Source of the DNA: Beijerinckia sp. 28-YEA-48
GTDB lineage: Bacteria; Pseudomonadota; Alphaproteobacteria; Rhizobiales; Beijerinckiaceae
Direction: 5' to 3'
DNA length: 64,000 bases
Assembly (NCBI RefSeq): GCF_900104955.1
Contig: NZ_FNSI01000001.1
Coordinates: forward strand, 5,676,001-5,740,000
Part shown: positions 37,701 to 45,811 of the stretch, piece by piece
How positions within the stretch are numbered: position 1 is the first letter of the stretch
Layout: each line of letters opens with the position of its first letter
Made by a program: the position numbers and the translations under genes
Notes under the pieces: generated by a model
What the model was told of the DNA's origin: nothing
The model's database searches: none
Seen by the model: the letters and a program-made list of their open reading frames with translations, nothing else

Positions 37701-38287
37701 ATGAGACGGCGGTACGCGCGATCGAGAAGCTTGAGAAAACCAAGACACCCGGCAAGACCGGTCTTGCCGAGGCTGTGGCCCGCTATCTGTTCAAACTGAT
37801 GGCGGTGAAGGACGAATATGAGGTGGCGCGGCTCTATACCGATGGCTCGTTTCAGAAGCAGTTGGCGGCGACTTTCGAAGGCGATCTGCGTCTCGAGTTC
37901 CATCTCGCCCCGCCGATCCTGGGGCGCAAGGATGCGGCGGGACACCCCCGTAAAACCACGTTCGGCCCGTGGATGATGACCGGCTTCCGTTTGCTCGCGG
38001 CGCTGAAGGGACTGCGCGGCACGGTCTTCGATGTGTTCGGCTACAGCACCGAGCGGCGGATGGAACAGCAGCTCATCGCCGACTATCTGGCATTGCTGGA
38101 AGAATTAGGCCCAGGCCTGACCTCGGCCAATCATGCCACCGCCGTGGCGCTCGCCAGCCTGCCCGAAAAAGTCCGTGGTTACGGCCATGTGAAGGACCGT
38201 CATGTTCTTGTCGTAAAACGTGAACAGGAAGTCCTGTTGCAGCGCTTTCGTGATCCGCAGAAGCCCCAGGCGCTGGCCGCCGAATAA
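34757..38287 (+). CDS. Indolepyruvate ferredoxin oxidoreductase, fused alpha-gamma form
   Basis: Converts aryl-pyruvates (indolepyruvate, phenylpyruvate) to acyl-CoA and CO2, with ferredoxin or flavodoxin as acceptor. The 1176 residues fuse what are separate IorA and IorB subunits. In order: GFVTGYRGSPLGAID, a cysteine region CSGCPHNSS, the thiamine-diphosphate site GDGTYNHSG with ILFNDAVAMTGGQ, a cluster-type segment CEGCGDCGVKSNC, and a gamma-like domain starting MITGVGGTGVVTIG. The start at 34757 has AGGGAG 7 bases upstream; an in-frame ATG at 34688 adds unrelated residues. Such enzymes occur in aerobes that break down aromatic amino acids. Confidence 0.93.
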   Translation: MSGAKAVLEHGPVSKTADGSVSLDDKYDLGQKQIFVSGTQAVVRLLLLQKQRDLAAGLNTAGFVTGYRGSPLGAIDQQMHRAGKVFGPLNIVFKPGLNEDLAATAIWGSQQAEMRGEGKYDGVFAMWYAKGPGVDRSGDVFRHANLAGTSKFGGVVALMGDDHTAESSTTAHQSEFHFLDVMMPVLNPAGVQEILDYGLYGWALSRYAGVWVGLKCVKDTIESTASIDASADRVKPVIPTDYQLPEGGLNIRPRDPVLAQEARLQDYKRDAIVAWLRANKLNKIITSGGPNAKIGVITTGKSYLDVRQAMDDLGIDETRANDLGLRVYKIACPWPIEPEGLKEFARGLDLIIVVEEKRSLIEVQVREELYGTANQPVCIGKRDETGAWLFPVKGALDPNDVAITIADRLLKYGNDADLAKRLVDLKAAQRMLAETPDAAQRIPYFCSGCPHNSSTVVPDGMRAYAGIGCHYMVQWMDRGTEGFTQMGGEGANWIGEAPFSTRNHVFQNLGDGTYNHSGVMALRWAVDTGTNITYKILFNDAVAMTGGQAHEGNLSVPMIARQVAAEGVKRIAVVTDEPDKYAPGENWPAGMTIHNRLDLEKVQREMAEEPGCTVLIFDQTCAAEKRRRRKRGTFPDPDKRVMINTLVCEGCGDCGVKSNCVSVQPLDTEFGRKRTIDQSSCNKDFSCVNGFCPSFVTVHGARIKKLVSSTAPLRQVDPSGTLPEPQRPELGKTPYGIMITGVGGTGVVTIGAILGMAAHMEGKGCGLIDMAGLAQKGGAVYCHVKLAAHPDDIHAIRVAAGHADLVLGCDLVVSGTKKVLAAVRPGKTGVVVNTAEVYPGDFTHNADYFLPTERIKRAIRDHGGADLSFVDASSIATRLLGNSIAANMFMLGFAYQKGFVPLAGASIEQAIRLNGEAVDMNLAAFALGRDYAHAPRAIDALLPAKGDAKDGGAAEAETLDVLIARRVAFLTAYQNAAYARRYETAVRAIEKLEKTKTPGKTGLAEAVARYLFKLMAVKDEYEVARLYTDGSFQKQLAATFEGDLRLEFHLAPPILGRKDAAGHPRKTTFGPWMMTGFRLLAALKGLRGTVFDVFGYSTERRMEQQLIADYLALLEELGPGLTSANHATAVALASLPEKVRGYGHVKDRHVLVVKREQEVLLQRFRDPQKPQALAAE

Positions 38288-38528
38288 GCCCATTCCCCAG
38301 CACTCTATTGTGGCGACGTCAGGCGCGGGCCGATGGATTTTTCTATCGGGTCAAATGTCGTTTGGCGGTTGACGGGTGCGCAATATGCTGGCACGGAGGC
38401 GCTGGATTTCGCTCTGTCCGCCTGTGCATCGCGCTCCATCGGGAGATGGCAGACAGAGGGTGTCCCTGCCAGAACCTGATGAGTAAACCACGGCTCGCTC
38501 CATGCCTGCCGAGAATGGGAAGAGCGGC

Positions 38529-39533
38529 ATGCTGCGTGTCTACACTCGCGACAGCGATCACCTCGTTGCCCACTCCATCAATGTGAATGCCACAGAACAG
38601 CAGCCCTTTCCCGAGGGCGTGGCGCCCTGGCTCGATCTCCTTAATCCGACACCGGAAGAGGATCGCTATGTCGAGGCGGCGGTGGGCGTGTCGATCCCGA
38701 CCCGCGAAGAAATGCAGGAGATCGAAGTCTCCTCCCGTCTCTATAACGAGAACGGCGCGGAATTCATGACGATGACCGCGGTGACGCGGATCGATACCGA
38801 CGAACCGCAATTGACGCCGATCACCTTCGTTCTCAAGGGCTCGACCCTGGTGACGGTGCGTTATGCCGAGCCGCGTCCGTTCATGATGTTCGCCTTGCGG
38901 GTGCAGCGTGCCAATGCGGTATCCTGCGGTACCGGCGAGCAGGTGATGCTGAGCCTGATGGAGGCGCTCATCGACCGTATCGCTGACGCGCTGGAAAAGG
39001 TCGGCGCCAAGATCGATGCGATTTCGCGGGAAGTGTTCAAGCACGAGGATCCGCGCAAGAGAGCCTCGAAAACAGCGGACTTTCAGAAGATCATCGTCGA
39101 TATCGGCCGGGAGGGCGATCTCGTGTCGATGGCGCGTGAAAGCCTGTTGTCGATGAACCGCGTGCTCACCTATCACACCGCTGTCACCGACGACAGCAAG
39201 CGCGCCCTCAAGGAAGTTCGCGGCCGGGTGCGCAGCTTGCAGCGCGACGTTAGCTCGCTGACCGACCATTCGACCTATCTGTCGACCAAGATCAATTTCC
39301 TGCTCGACGCCACGCTTGGCCTGATCAATCTCGAGCAGAACCAGATCATCAAAATCTTCTCGATCGCCGCCGTGGCGCTGATGCCGCCGACGCTGATCGC
39401 CTCGATCTACGGCATGAACTTCCGCAATCTGCCGGAGCTGCAGTTTGAGTACGGCTATCCCATGGCGATCGGACTGATGGTCGTCACCGCCATCCTGCCC
39501 GTCATTTTCTTCCGACGGCGCGGCTGGCTGTAA
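38529..39533 (+). CDS. corA: CorA-family magnesium/divalent cation channel
   Basis: The 334 residues have the CorA build: a large N-terminal cytoplasmic domain (about 1-250), a long helix, two C-terminal membrane helices, and the pore motif YGMNF between them. The C-terminus ends with a short basic FFRRRGWL, as in CorA. The ATG at 38529 follows GGAAGAG; another in-frame ATG at 38502 has no site. It carries Mg2+ (possibly Co2+ or Ni2+) inward. Confidence 0.93.
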   Translation: MLRVYTRDSDHLVAHSINVNATEQQPFPEGVAPWLDLLNPTPEEDRYVEAAVGVSIPTREEMQEIEVSSRLYNENGAEFMTMTAVTRIDTDEPQLTPITFVLKGSTLVTVRYAEPRPFMMFALRVQRANAVSCGTGEQVMLSLMEALIDRIADALEKVGAKIDAISREVFKHEDPRKRASKTADFQKIIVDIGREGDLVSMARESLLSMNRVLTYHTAVTDDSKRALKEVRGRVRSLQRDVSSLTDHSTYLSTKINFLLDATLGLINLEQNQIIKIFSIAAVALMPPTLIASIYGMNFRNLPELQFEYGYPMAIGLMVVTAILPVIFFRRRGWL

Positions 39534-39546
39534 ATTAGACTTCAAT

Positions 39547-40803
39547 TCAGTTTTCTTGCAATTTCGCTAGCCGGTCCTGCAGGAAGCGGCGCACGGCGGG
39601 ATCATGTTCGAGGCCGATGGCGCGGCCATAGGCCTGGCGGGCGGCGGCCGTATCGCCCGCCCGCAGGCATAGTTCCGCCCGGCCGGCCCAATAGGGCTGA
39701 TAGCTTGCCAGGCGCGCATCCCCGGCCAGGGTATCGAGTTCCATCAGCGCCGCCCCAGCACCTGATGTTTCGGCCCGGGCCATGGCCCGATTGATGGCGA
39801 CGACGGGCGAACCGGTCAGCGTCCACAGCACATCGTAGAGGGTGGCAATGGCCTCCCAGTCCGTCCGCCCGGTGAGCCGCCGTGCGGCATGGGCCGATTG
39901 GATCGCGGCTTCCGTTTGGTACCGGCCGGGGCGGGCGAGGCTGGCGGCCCGGTGCAGCAGCGCTTCGGCCTCGTCGATCCGCGCGCTGTTCCAGAGCATC
40001 GTGTCCTGGGCCGAGAGGGGGACATAGTTCCCCTCGGCATCGCGCCTGGCGCCCCGCCGCGCCTCCAGATGCAGCATCAGGGCGAGGAGGCCGAGGGCTT
40101 CGGGCTCATCGGGCAGGAGCTGGCAGATGAGTCGGCCGAGCCAGAGGCCTTCCGCTGCCAGTTCGCTAATCCTAGCGTTGGCGCCGGTGGGGTCGCTCCA
40201 GCCGCGGGCGAAGGCGAAATAGACCGCTTCCAGCACCGCATCGAGCCGCTCGGGCAGGTCCTCCTTCTGCGGTAGCTCAAAAGGGATGCCGGCCTGGGCG
40301 ATCTTCTGTTTGGCGCGCACCAGGCGCTGGCTCATGGTTGCCGGCTGCACCAGAAAGACGGAGCCGATGGCCACCGCATCGAAGCCGAGCAGGGTTTGCA
40401 GGATGAGCGCGGCGCGTATGCCCGGGTCGATCGCCGGATGGGCGCAGGCGAACATCAACCAGAGACGGCGATCAGGTAGCGCGGCCGCCTGTTCATCGTC
40501 CGCCTCCTGCGTCAGCAGCAGCAGGTGATCGGCGGCCTGGTCGCGGGTTTTTCGCCGCCGCGCGCCGTCGATGAGGCGGCGGCGGCCAACAGCGAGCAGC
40601 CAGGCTTCCGGATTGTCGGGCACGCCGGACTTCGGCCAATCGCTCAAAGCGGCGGCGAAGGCCTCCGCCAAGGCGTCTTCGGCGGCGGCAATGTCGCGGT
40701 GACGGGCGGCGAGAAGGGCGACCAGCTTGCCGTAGCTACGGCGGGCGGCGGCTTCCGCCGCGCGCCGGGGATCTACGGATGGAGCTTGTGCGACCGCTTG
40801 CAC
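39547..40803 (-). CDS. ECF-type RNA polymerase sigma factor of the ECF42 kind (DUF6596)
   Basis: The 418 residues begin with sigma regions 2 and 4 (RSYGKLVALLAARHRDIAAAEDALAEAF and VFLVQPATMSQRLVRAKQKI), followed by a long C-terminal helical repeat domain (about 180-415) typical of the ECF42 group. These factors are usually encoded beside a DGPF/YciI protein, as here, and have no classical anti-sigma factor. The start is GTG at 40803, 6 bp after the YciI-like gene's stop, which implies co-transcription with it. The signal is unknown. Confidence 0.87.
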   Translation of the reverse strand: MQAVAQAPSVDPRRAAEAAARRSYGKLVALLAARHRDIAAAEDALAEAFAAALSDWPKSGVPDNPEAWLLAVGRRRLIDGARRRKTRDQAADHLLLLTQEADDEQAAALPDRRLWLMFACAHPAIDPGIRAALILQTLLGFDAVAIGSVFLVQPATMSQRLVRAKQKIAQAGIPFELPQKEDLPERLDAVLEAVYFAFARGWSDPTGANARISELAAEGLWLGRLICQLLPDEPEALGLLALMLHLEARRGARRDAEGNYVPLSAQDTMLWNSARIDEAEALLHRAASLARPGRYQTEAAIQSAHAARRLTGRTDWEAIATLYDVLWTLTGSPVVAINRAMARAETSGAGAALMELDTLAGDARLASYQPYWAGRAELCLRAGDTAAARQAYGRAIGLEHDPAVRRFLQDRLAKLQEN

Positions 40804-40809
40804 GGCAGC

Positions 40810-41172
40810 TTACATGTTCATCAGCGGATTTGCCCAGATCGGGCGGACCTCCATCGTGCCGCTGCTGGCGGCCGGGCAGCGCGCCGCCCATTCGATGGCT
40901 TTGTCGAGATTGTCCACTTCGATCACATAGTAGCCAGCCAATTGCTCCTTGGTCTCCACATAGGGGCCATCGAGCACGACGGTCTTGCCGTCCTTGACGC
41001 GCACGGTGCTGGAGGTGGCGACGGGTTGCAGGCGCTCGCCACCGCGAATGATGCCGGCCGATTTCAGCGCTTCCGTATAGGCAACATAGGCGTTGTGGGT
41101 GCGCTCGATTTCAGCCTTCGGCGCCGTCTTGTAGAAATTCTCGTCGCCATAGATCATCAGCAGATATTGCAT
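40810..41172 (-). CDS. YciI/DGPF-domain protein
   Basis: The 120-residue dimeric ferredoxin-like protein has MQYLLMIYGDE at the N-terminus and VLDGPYVETKEQLAGYYVIEVDNLDKA, the DGPF signature. It lies directly upstream of the ECF42 sigma gene on the same strand. AAGGAG 6 bases before the ATG at 41172 supports the start; two in-frame ATGs lie upstream. Its role in sigma control is inferred from the conserved pairing. Confidence 0.9.
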   Translation of the reverse strand: MQYLLMIYGDENFYKTAPKAEIERTHNAYVAYTEALKSAGIIRGGERLQPVATSSTVRVKDGKTVVLDGPYVETKEQLAGYYVIEVDNLDKAIEWAARCPAASSGTMEVRPIWANPLMNM

Positions 41173-41275
41173 GTTCATCTCCTTGTACTTGCCGTTCACG
41201 GCCTGACATGGACATGACGCGTCGGGCGCCGGCATTTCGACAGGCGCTCTAAAAAAGCGCCAAAAAATTTCCGAC

Positions 41276-43729
41276 CTATTTCGCGGCTTCCTTCACCGAG
41301 CAGCCGGGGCCCGTCTCAAGCTGTGGCAGGATGCCTTTGAACATCCGCTCCGCCAGCACGTTCGAGCCCTTCTGGGTGAAGTGGACGGTATCGTAAAAAT
41401 AGTCGCTGTCCCATTGGCCGGCGAGGCCGGGCGTGGTGTCGATGAAAGGCGCGCCGGTGTCCTTGGCCACCTGTTGGGCGATGCGATTGTGTTCGTCGAC
41501 CGCCGGGATGATGCGAGAGATCGGCATGAAGACGCGGCCGTAGAAGTCGATCACATCGCGCGGCGACTGATCGGTGATCACCATGCTGAGATTGGCGAGG
41601 ACCGGAATGAAGCCCGCGCTATGCCCAAGCGCGACGAAGGCACGGTAGAGCTTGTCGTATTGATCGGAATAATGCGCTTTGCTGGCCACGTTGAAGGCTT
41701 CGACGCGCTTGACGTAGCGCAGCGTGTTGAAGCGGAACAGGACTTCGCCGATGAGCGGCGACGCCCGCAATTGCCAATGCGGCGGTTGCGGCAGCTGCGC
41801 CAGCAGCGGATCGACCAAGGCGAGATTGTTGAAACCGTGATAGCTGATGACCATGTCGGGCTTCAGCGGCACGATGAAGCGGCGTGTGCGTTCCAGGCTC
41901 GAGGGAAAGCTGTAGCCGACGACGCCGGCATTGATCACCTGTACCGGCCGCTGACAGACGAGGCGTTCGTCGATCAGGTTTTGCAGCACCTCTGGCCAGG
42001 CTTTCTGGCCATTGGCGGGCAGGGTGCCGAACGTGGGTGACTCGCCGATGGCGAAGATGCGCCAGTTGTTGCCTTTGTCGGCGGCGAAATCGGCGCCGCG
42101 AAACCCGAGATTGTTGATGCGGATGTCGCCGTCGAAGAATTTGCTGCGCGCGCCGGGACGGGGAATGAAAGGCAGCGTGCCCTCGGGATCGGGCTGCTCG
42201 ATGTCGGCCTTGGCGCCGCGGTTGAATTCATCGGTGAAGCGCGACCACCAGGCCTGGAAGGCGGCGGGATCGGCCTGCGCCTGACGGAAGGAATAGGCGT
42301 TGATGGTCGGGCGCGTGATGGTCGTCTGCAAAGTGCGTGCGTAAATCAGATCGACCGCCGGCAGGGTCAGCGCGAACAGCGCCATGCCGATCTGCAGGGT
42401 GCGGATGACGCCGTTGCGGCAGAAGCGCAAATTATGGGTGGCGACGATCAGCGCGAAGGCGGTGAGGAGCAGCGCGGCGTAGAAAACGAGCGTGCGGCCG
42501 CTGTGGAACGAGACGTTGCAGGCCCAGCCGCCGGCGATGGCGAGTGCGAGACCGATGAGGCGCGCCGGCAGGGACTGCAACGGCGCAAGGGCCGTGCTGG
42601 TCCACACGGGCAGGGCGAGTTGCGGTTCGGGCCCACGGGCGCGCGCTTGATGATCGGGATAGTTCGGCCGCGCCGTCAGAATGATGCGCTCGAAGCCGAA
42701 GAAGAAGAATGTGCAGAAGACCAGCAGCGCGACCAGGTAAAGCGCCATCTGCACGGCGAGGTCGAGCTGCGTCACATGCGGGCGCAGCAGCAGGATCACG
42801 ATCAGGTGGAACAGGTAGATCGTGTAGGAGACCTTGCCGAGATAATAGCAGGTGGGCGCGATCAGCGAGTCTTGGAAAGCCTTGCGATGGAAGGTTAGCG
42901 CAAAGATCAAGGTGCAGCCAAACAGCGCCGACGCGAAGGGATAGAGATGGCGGGCCGGGGTCGAGGTGTCGACGCTGGCGAGCCAGCCGATCCATAAGGC
43001 CAGCGCCGCCGTGCCCACAACGGCGAGGATTGACAGCACGGCATTGGCGAAACGGCCATACCAGCGTTCCAGCGCATCAAGAACGACATAGAGCAGGAAG
43101 CCGTAAGCGATAGCATCGAGGCGGAAGACGGTGACGCGGCGGATGGCGGCGTCCCAATCCTGCATGTGGCCGGCCGAGGTGCGGGCAATGATGAAGGCGA
43201 TGGCCAACAGAATGACAGTGATGATGAAGCCGCGTTCGCGCAGGCCGATGAGACGCGCACCAATCACCAGAACGGCGAAGACGACATAAAACCATTCTTC
43301 GACCGATAGGCTCCAGGCGACGGCGAAATAGTCACGCGCCTCGGGCAGGGAGGAGAAGACATTCTGGACGTAGAAAACATAGCGGATGAAGGCGTTATTG
43401 AAGATGTTGCCGGAGATCACCGTGATGGCGACCAGCGCCACCAGATAGGGCGGGATGGTGCGCATCCAGCGGCGCACCAGGAAGATGCCGATGTCGGAGG
43501 AGCGTAGCGAGACGACGCAGGCGAGGATCTGTGGCGCCAGCACGAAACCGCTGAGGACGAAGAAGACTTCGACGGCGAGGATCGAGACCACCTGCATGGT
43601 CGGCCAATCTTGCGAGCCGAGCATGACATAATGCGGGATGGCGACGGCGAGCGCGGCGACGCCCCGCAGCAGATCCAGCGAAGCCAGCCGTCCGACCAGT
43701 GCCGAACTTTGAGTGGACGCCTTTGCCAT
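41276..43729 (-). CDS. Membrane acyltransferase (OafA type) fused to an SGNH hydrolase domain
   Basis: The 817 residues join an integral-membrane acyltransferase-3 domain (ten or so helices, about 1-360), four further hydrophobic segments (about 385-465), and a periplasmic SGNH domain (about 500-818). Counting from the GTG at 43732, the acyltransferase His is His34 in LLRGVAALAVAIPHY, the SGNH nucleophile is Ser565 in the block-I motif AIGESPTFG, and the catalytic Asp/His are Asp781 and His784. Such enzymes add acetyl or other acyl groups to surface polysaccharide, lipid or peptidoglycan. The GTG at 43732 and ATG at 43729 follow the small membrane gene directly. Confidence 0.9.
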   Translation of the reverse strand: MAKASTQSSALVGRLASLDLLRGVAALAVAIPHYVMLGSQDWPTMQVVSILAVEVFFVLSGFVLAPQILACVVSLRSSDIGIFLVRRWMRTIPPYLVALVAITVISGNIFNNAFIRYVFYVQNVFSSLPEARDYFAVAWSLSVEEWFYVVFAVLVIGARLIGLRERGFIITVILLAIAFIIARTSAGHMQDWDAAIRRVTVFRLDAIAYGFLLYVVLDALERWYGRFANAVLSILAVVGTAALALWIGWLASVDTSTPARHLYPFASALFGCTLIFALTFHRKAFQDSLIAPTCYYLGKVSYTIYLFHLIVILLLRPHVTQLDLAVQMALYLVALLVFCTFFFFGFERIILTARPNYPDHQARARGPEPQLALPVWTSTALAPLQSLPARLIGLALAIAGGWACNVSFHSGRTLVFYAALLLTAFALIVATHNLRFCRNGVIRTLQIGMALFALTLPAVDLIYARTLQTTITRPTINAYSFRQAQADPAAFQAWWSRFTDEFNRGAKADIEQPDPEGTLPFIPRPGARSKFFDGDIRINNLGFRGADFAADKGNNWRIFAIGESPTFGTLPANGQKAWPEVLQNLIDERLVCQRPVQVINAGVVGYSFPSSLERTRRFIVPLKPDMVISYHGFNNLALVDPLLAQLPQPPHWQLRASPLIGEVLFRFNTLRYVKRVEAFNVASKAHYSDQYDKLYRAFVALGHSAGFIPVLANLSMVITDQSPRDVIDFYGRVFMPISRIIPAVDEHNRIAQQVAKDTGAPFIDTTPGLAGQWDSDYFYDTVHFTQKGSNVLAERMFKGILPQLETGPGCSVKEAAK

Positions 43730-43733
43730 CACC

Positions 43734-43874
43734 TCAGCCCTGCGGACCGCGATAAAGGAAGGGCACGTCTATCTGGCCCGTGGCAAAGGCGAAGGCGATG
43801 ATGTGGATGACGAGGACAAGAACGACGGCGGGAAGCCAGCGGGAGCGGGTGGCGAGGAGGCTTGCGATCATCAT
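43734..43874 (-). CDS. Small single-helix membrane protein, 46 residues
   Basis: Short reading frame encoding MMIASLLATRSRWLPAV followed by a hydrophobic helix and a tail ending FLYRGPQG. Its TGA is separated by one base from the start of the acyltransferase gene (TGAGGTGATG), which is typical translational coupling. No clear ribosome site is seen upstream. It could be a small partner of the acyltransferase or a leader. The evidence is position and a coherent membrane helix only. Confidence 0.42.
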   Translation of the reverse strand: MMIASLLATRSRWLPAVVLVLVIHIIAFAFATGQIDVPFLYRGPQG

Positions 43875-43978
43875 CAGACGTTCTTGTGGAAATTCGCTTG
43901 TGGAACCCAGGGGCGTCTGCGGGTCAGACGCGCGCCCGTCTATATACCGCCCCCCGCCCCCAGGCTACGTTGGCGGTC

Positions 43979-44596
43979 ATGTTTCAAACCGTCACCATGG
44001 CATTGGATTGGCTGGGCATTGTCGTCTTCGCGGTGACGGGCGCCTTGATGGCGTCGCGCAAGCAGATGGACATTGTCGGTTTCGTCCTGCTGGGGACAGT
44101 GACCGGCATCGGCGGTGGCACGTTCCGCGACGTGGTTCTGGGCACGCTGCCGGTGTTCTGGGTGCAGAACCCAGCCTATTTGCTGACCTGTGTGGTCGTT
44201 TCCTGCCTGGTGTTCTTCAGCGCCCATATTCCGCAGTCTCGCCAGCGCTTTCTCCTGTGGATCGACGCGATCGGTCTGGCGTTGTTTGCGGTCACGGGCG
44301 CCGAAAAGGCCCTACAGGCCGAGACGGGGCCGATTGTCGCGGTCGCCATGGGCGTGGTGACGGCGACCTTTGGCGGCATGATCCGCGACATTCTGGGCAA
44401 TGAATCGCCGGTCATCCTGAGCCGGGAAATCTACGCCTCGGCGGCGCTTGCCGGGGCGCTGGCCTTTGTCGCGTTGACGGGCCTTGGCGTTCCGCGTGAG
44501 GCCGCGCTGGTGGGTGGCTTCGCCGTGGGTTTCAGCGTGCGCGCTGCGGCCCTCATCGGTGGCTGGTCGCTGCCGCGTTATCGGCCGCGGGGCTGA
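43979..44596 (+). CDS. TRIC-family cation channel protein (YadS/YicG-like)
   Basis: The 205 residues form two repeats of three membrane helices each, with the glycine-rich signatures GIGGGTFRDVVLG and TATFGGMIRDILGN, one per repeat. This is the bacterial trimeric intracellular cation channel family (formerly UPF0126), thought to pass K+ and other small ions. The ATG at 43979 gives the usual family length; longer in-frame starts add a non-homologous N-terminus. Confidence 0.9.
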   Translation: MFQTVTMALDWLGIVVFAVTGALMASRKQMDIVGFVLLGTVTGIGGGTFRDVVLGTLPVFWVQNPAYLLTCVVVSCLVFFSAHIPQSRQRFLLWIDAIGLALFAVTGAEKALQAETGPIVAVAMGVVTATFGGMIRDILGNESPVILSREIYASAALAGALAFVALTGLGVPREAALVGGFAVGFSVRAAALIGGWSLPRYRPRG

Positions 44597-44668
44597 TTTC
44601 GAACATCTCTGTCCAATTACGACTAAATCACTTGCAATTAAGTCAGCTCCATCTTACGTGATCGTATC

Positions 44669-44689
44669 TGTAATATAGATTTTATTACA
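44669..44689. promoter_or_regulatory. 7-7-7 inverted repeat before the sulfonate-type operon
   Basis: TGTAATA (44669-44675) and TATTACA (44683-44689) flank a 7-bp spacer in an AT-rich stretch, ending 16 bp before the ATG. Its place fits an operator overlapping the transcription start. No regulator is known for it here. Confidence 0.4.
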
Positions 44690-44705
44690 TACGGAGCGTG
44701 TGTTT

Positions 44706-45740
44706 ATGCTGGACCTGTCTCGTCGGACTTTTGGTGCCCTTGTTGCCAGTTCCCTGCTGGCCGGCACCCTGTTGGCATCGGCCGCGCAGGCTCAGCAGGC
44801 CGTGCCGGTGCGTGTCGGCTATATTCCGATCCTGGGCGCCGCACCGATCTTCGTCGCCGAGGCGGAAGGCTATACGAAAGCCGCTGGCCTCGATCTGCGC
44901 TTCACCGTGTTTGAATCCGGCCCGAACATGATCCAGGCGCTGGCTTCCGGCACGCTCGATGTTTACGTGGCTGGCGTGGCACCGCTCGGCGTCGCCCGCT
45001 CCAAGGGGATCGACATTCGCGTCATCACCGCCACAGCTGTTGAGGAAATGACCGTCGCCGCCGGGCCGACCCTGGCGCCGTTCTTTGCGCCTGGTGTTTC
45101 CGCCGCCGATGCGTTCAAGGCGTTCCGGGCCAAGGTTGGCCGGCCGGCGAAGCTCGCCACCCAGCCGCCGGGCTCGGTGCCGCACACCACTTTGACCCAT
45201 TGGCTGAACGTGGTCACCAAGACCGACAAGGCCGATGTGGAGGTGATCAACATGGGCATCGACGCGACGCAGCAGGCGCTGCTGGCGGGCGCTGTCGATG
45301 GCGCGACCATTCGCGAGCCGACGCCGGCGATCGTGCAGACGCGTGATCCGCGCATCAAGCTCGTGGCGCTGGGCGGCGACATGTTCCCCAAGCAGCCGGG
45401 TACGGTCGTTGCTGTCTCTGGCGCCTTCCTGGCCAAAAATCCGGCCGCCGTGCAGGCGATCGCCGATGGGGTCGTGAAAGCGATCGACTTGATCCAGAAG
45501 GATCTGAAGCGGGTCGCTCCGCACATCGGCGCGGCGCTCGGCAAGGGCATCGTCAGCGACGCGATCATCGAAAAGGCGCTGGCATCGCCGGCCACCAAAT
45601 TCGTCGCCGATCCGGATTTCATCGCCGACGCGACCAAGCAGATGCAGGCCTATCAAGTGTCGATCGGGACGCTCGACAAGGACGTGCCGCTGGATGGCCT
45701 CTTCGATCGCTCCTTCTATCTGAAGGCGATCGGAAAATGA
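44706..45740 (+). CDS. ABC transporter substrate-binding protein, nitrate/sulfonate/taurine type
   Basis: The 344-residue product starts LSRRTFGALVASSLL, a twin-arginine-like export signal, with cleavage near SAAQAQ. The mature protein resembles the NMT1/SsuA-type binding fold, with YIPILGAAPIFVAEAEGY near its start. It would bind a small organosulfonate, nitrate or similar anion. GGAG lies 9 bases before the ATG; a GTG at 44700 is also possible. It heads a three-gene importer operon. Confidence 0.85.
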   Translation: MLDLSRRTFGALVASSLLAGTLLASAAQAQQAVPVRVGYIPILGAAPIFVAEAEGYTKAAGLDLRFTVFESGPNMIQALASGTLDVYVAGVAPLGVARSKGIDIRVITATAVEEMTVAAGPTLAPFFAPGVSAADAFKAFRAKVGRPAKLATQPPGSVPHTTLTHWLNVVTKTDKADVEVINMGIDATQQALLAGAVDGATIREPTPAIVQTRDPRIKLVALGGDMFPKQPGTVVAVSGAFLAKNPAAVQAIADGVVKAIDLIQKDLKRVAPHIGAALGKGIVSDAIIEKALASPATKFVADPDFIADATKQMQAYQVSIGTLDKDVPLDGLFDRSFYLKAIGK

Positions 45741-45768
45741 TGCGCGCCTGGTTGCTGGTTGGGCTTTC

Positions 45769-45792
45769 AGTGTAGCTTGCAGTGTAGCCTGC
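45769..45792 (+). repeat. Two tandem 12-bp units between importer genes
   Basis: AGTGTAGCTTGC (45769-45780) is followed directly by AGTGTAGCCTGC (45781-45792), 11 of 12 identical. It lies in the 71-bp gap between the substrate-binding and permease genes and is probably slippage. Confidence 0.6.
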
Positions 45793-45811
45793 ACCGGCAA
45801 ACCGGAATGAG

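Noticed and set aside
38343..39545. Minus-strand open frame of 400 codons over corA
   Set aside because: Antisense shadow of corA, with no recognisable domain.
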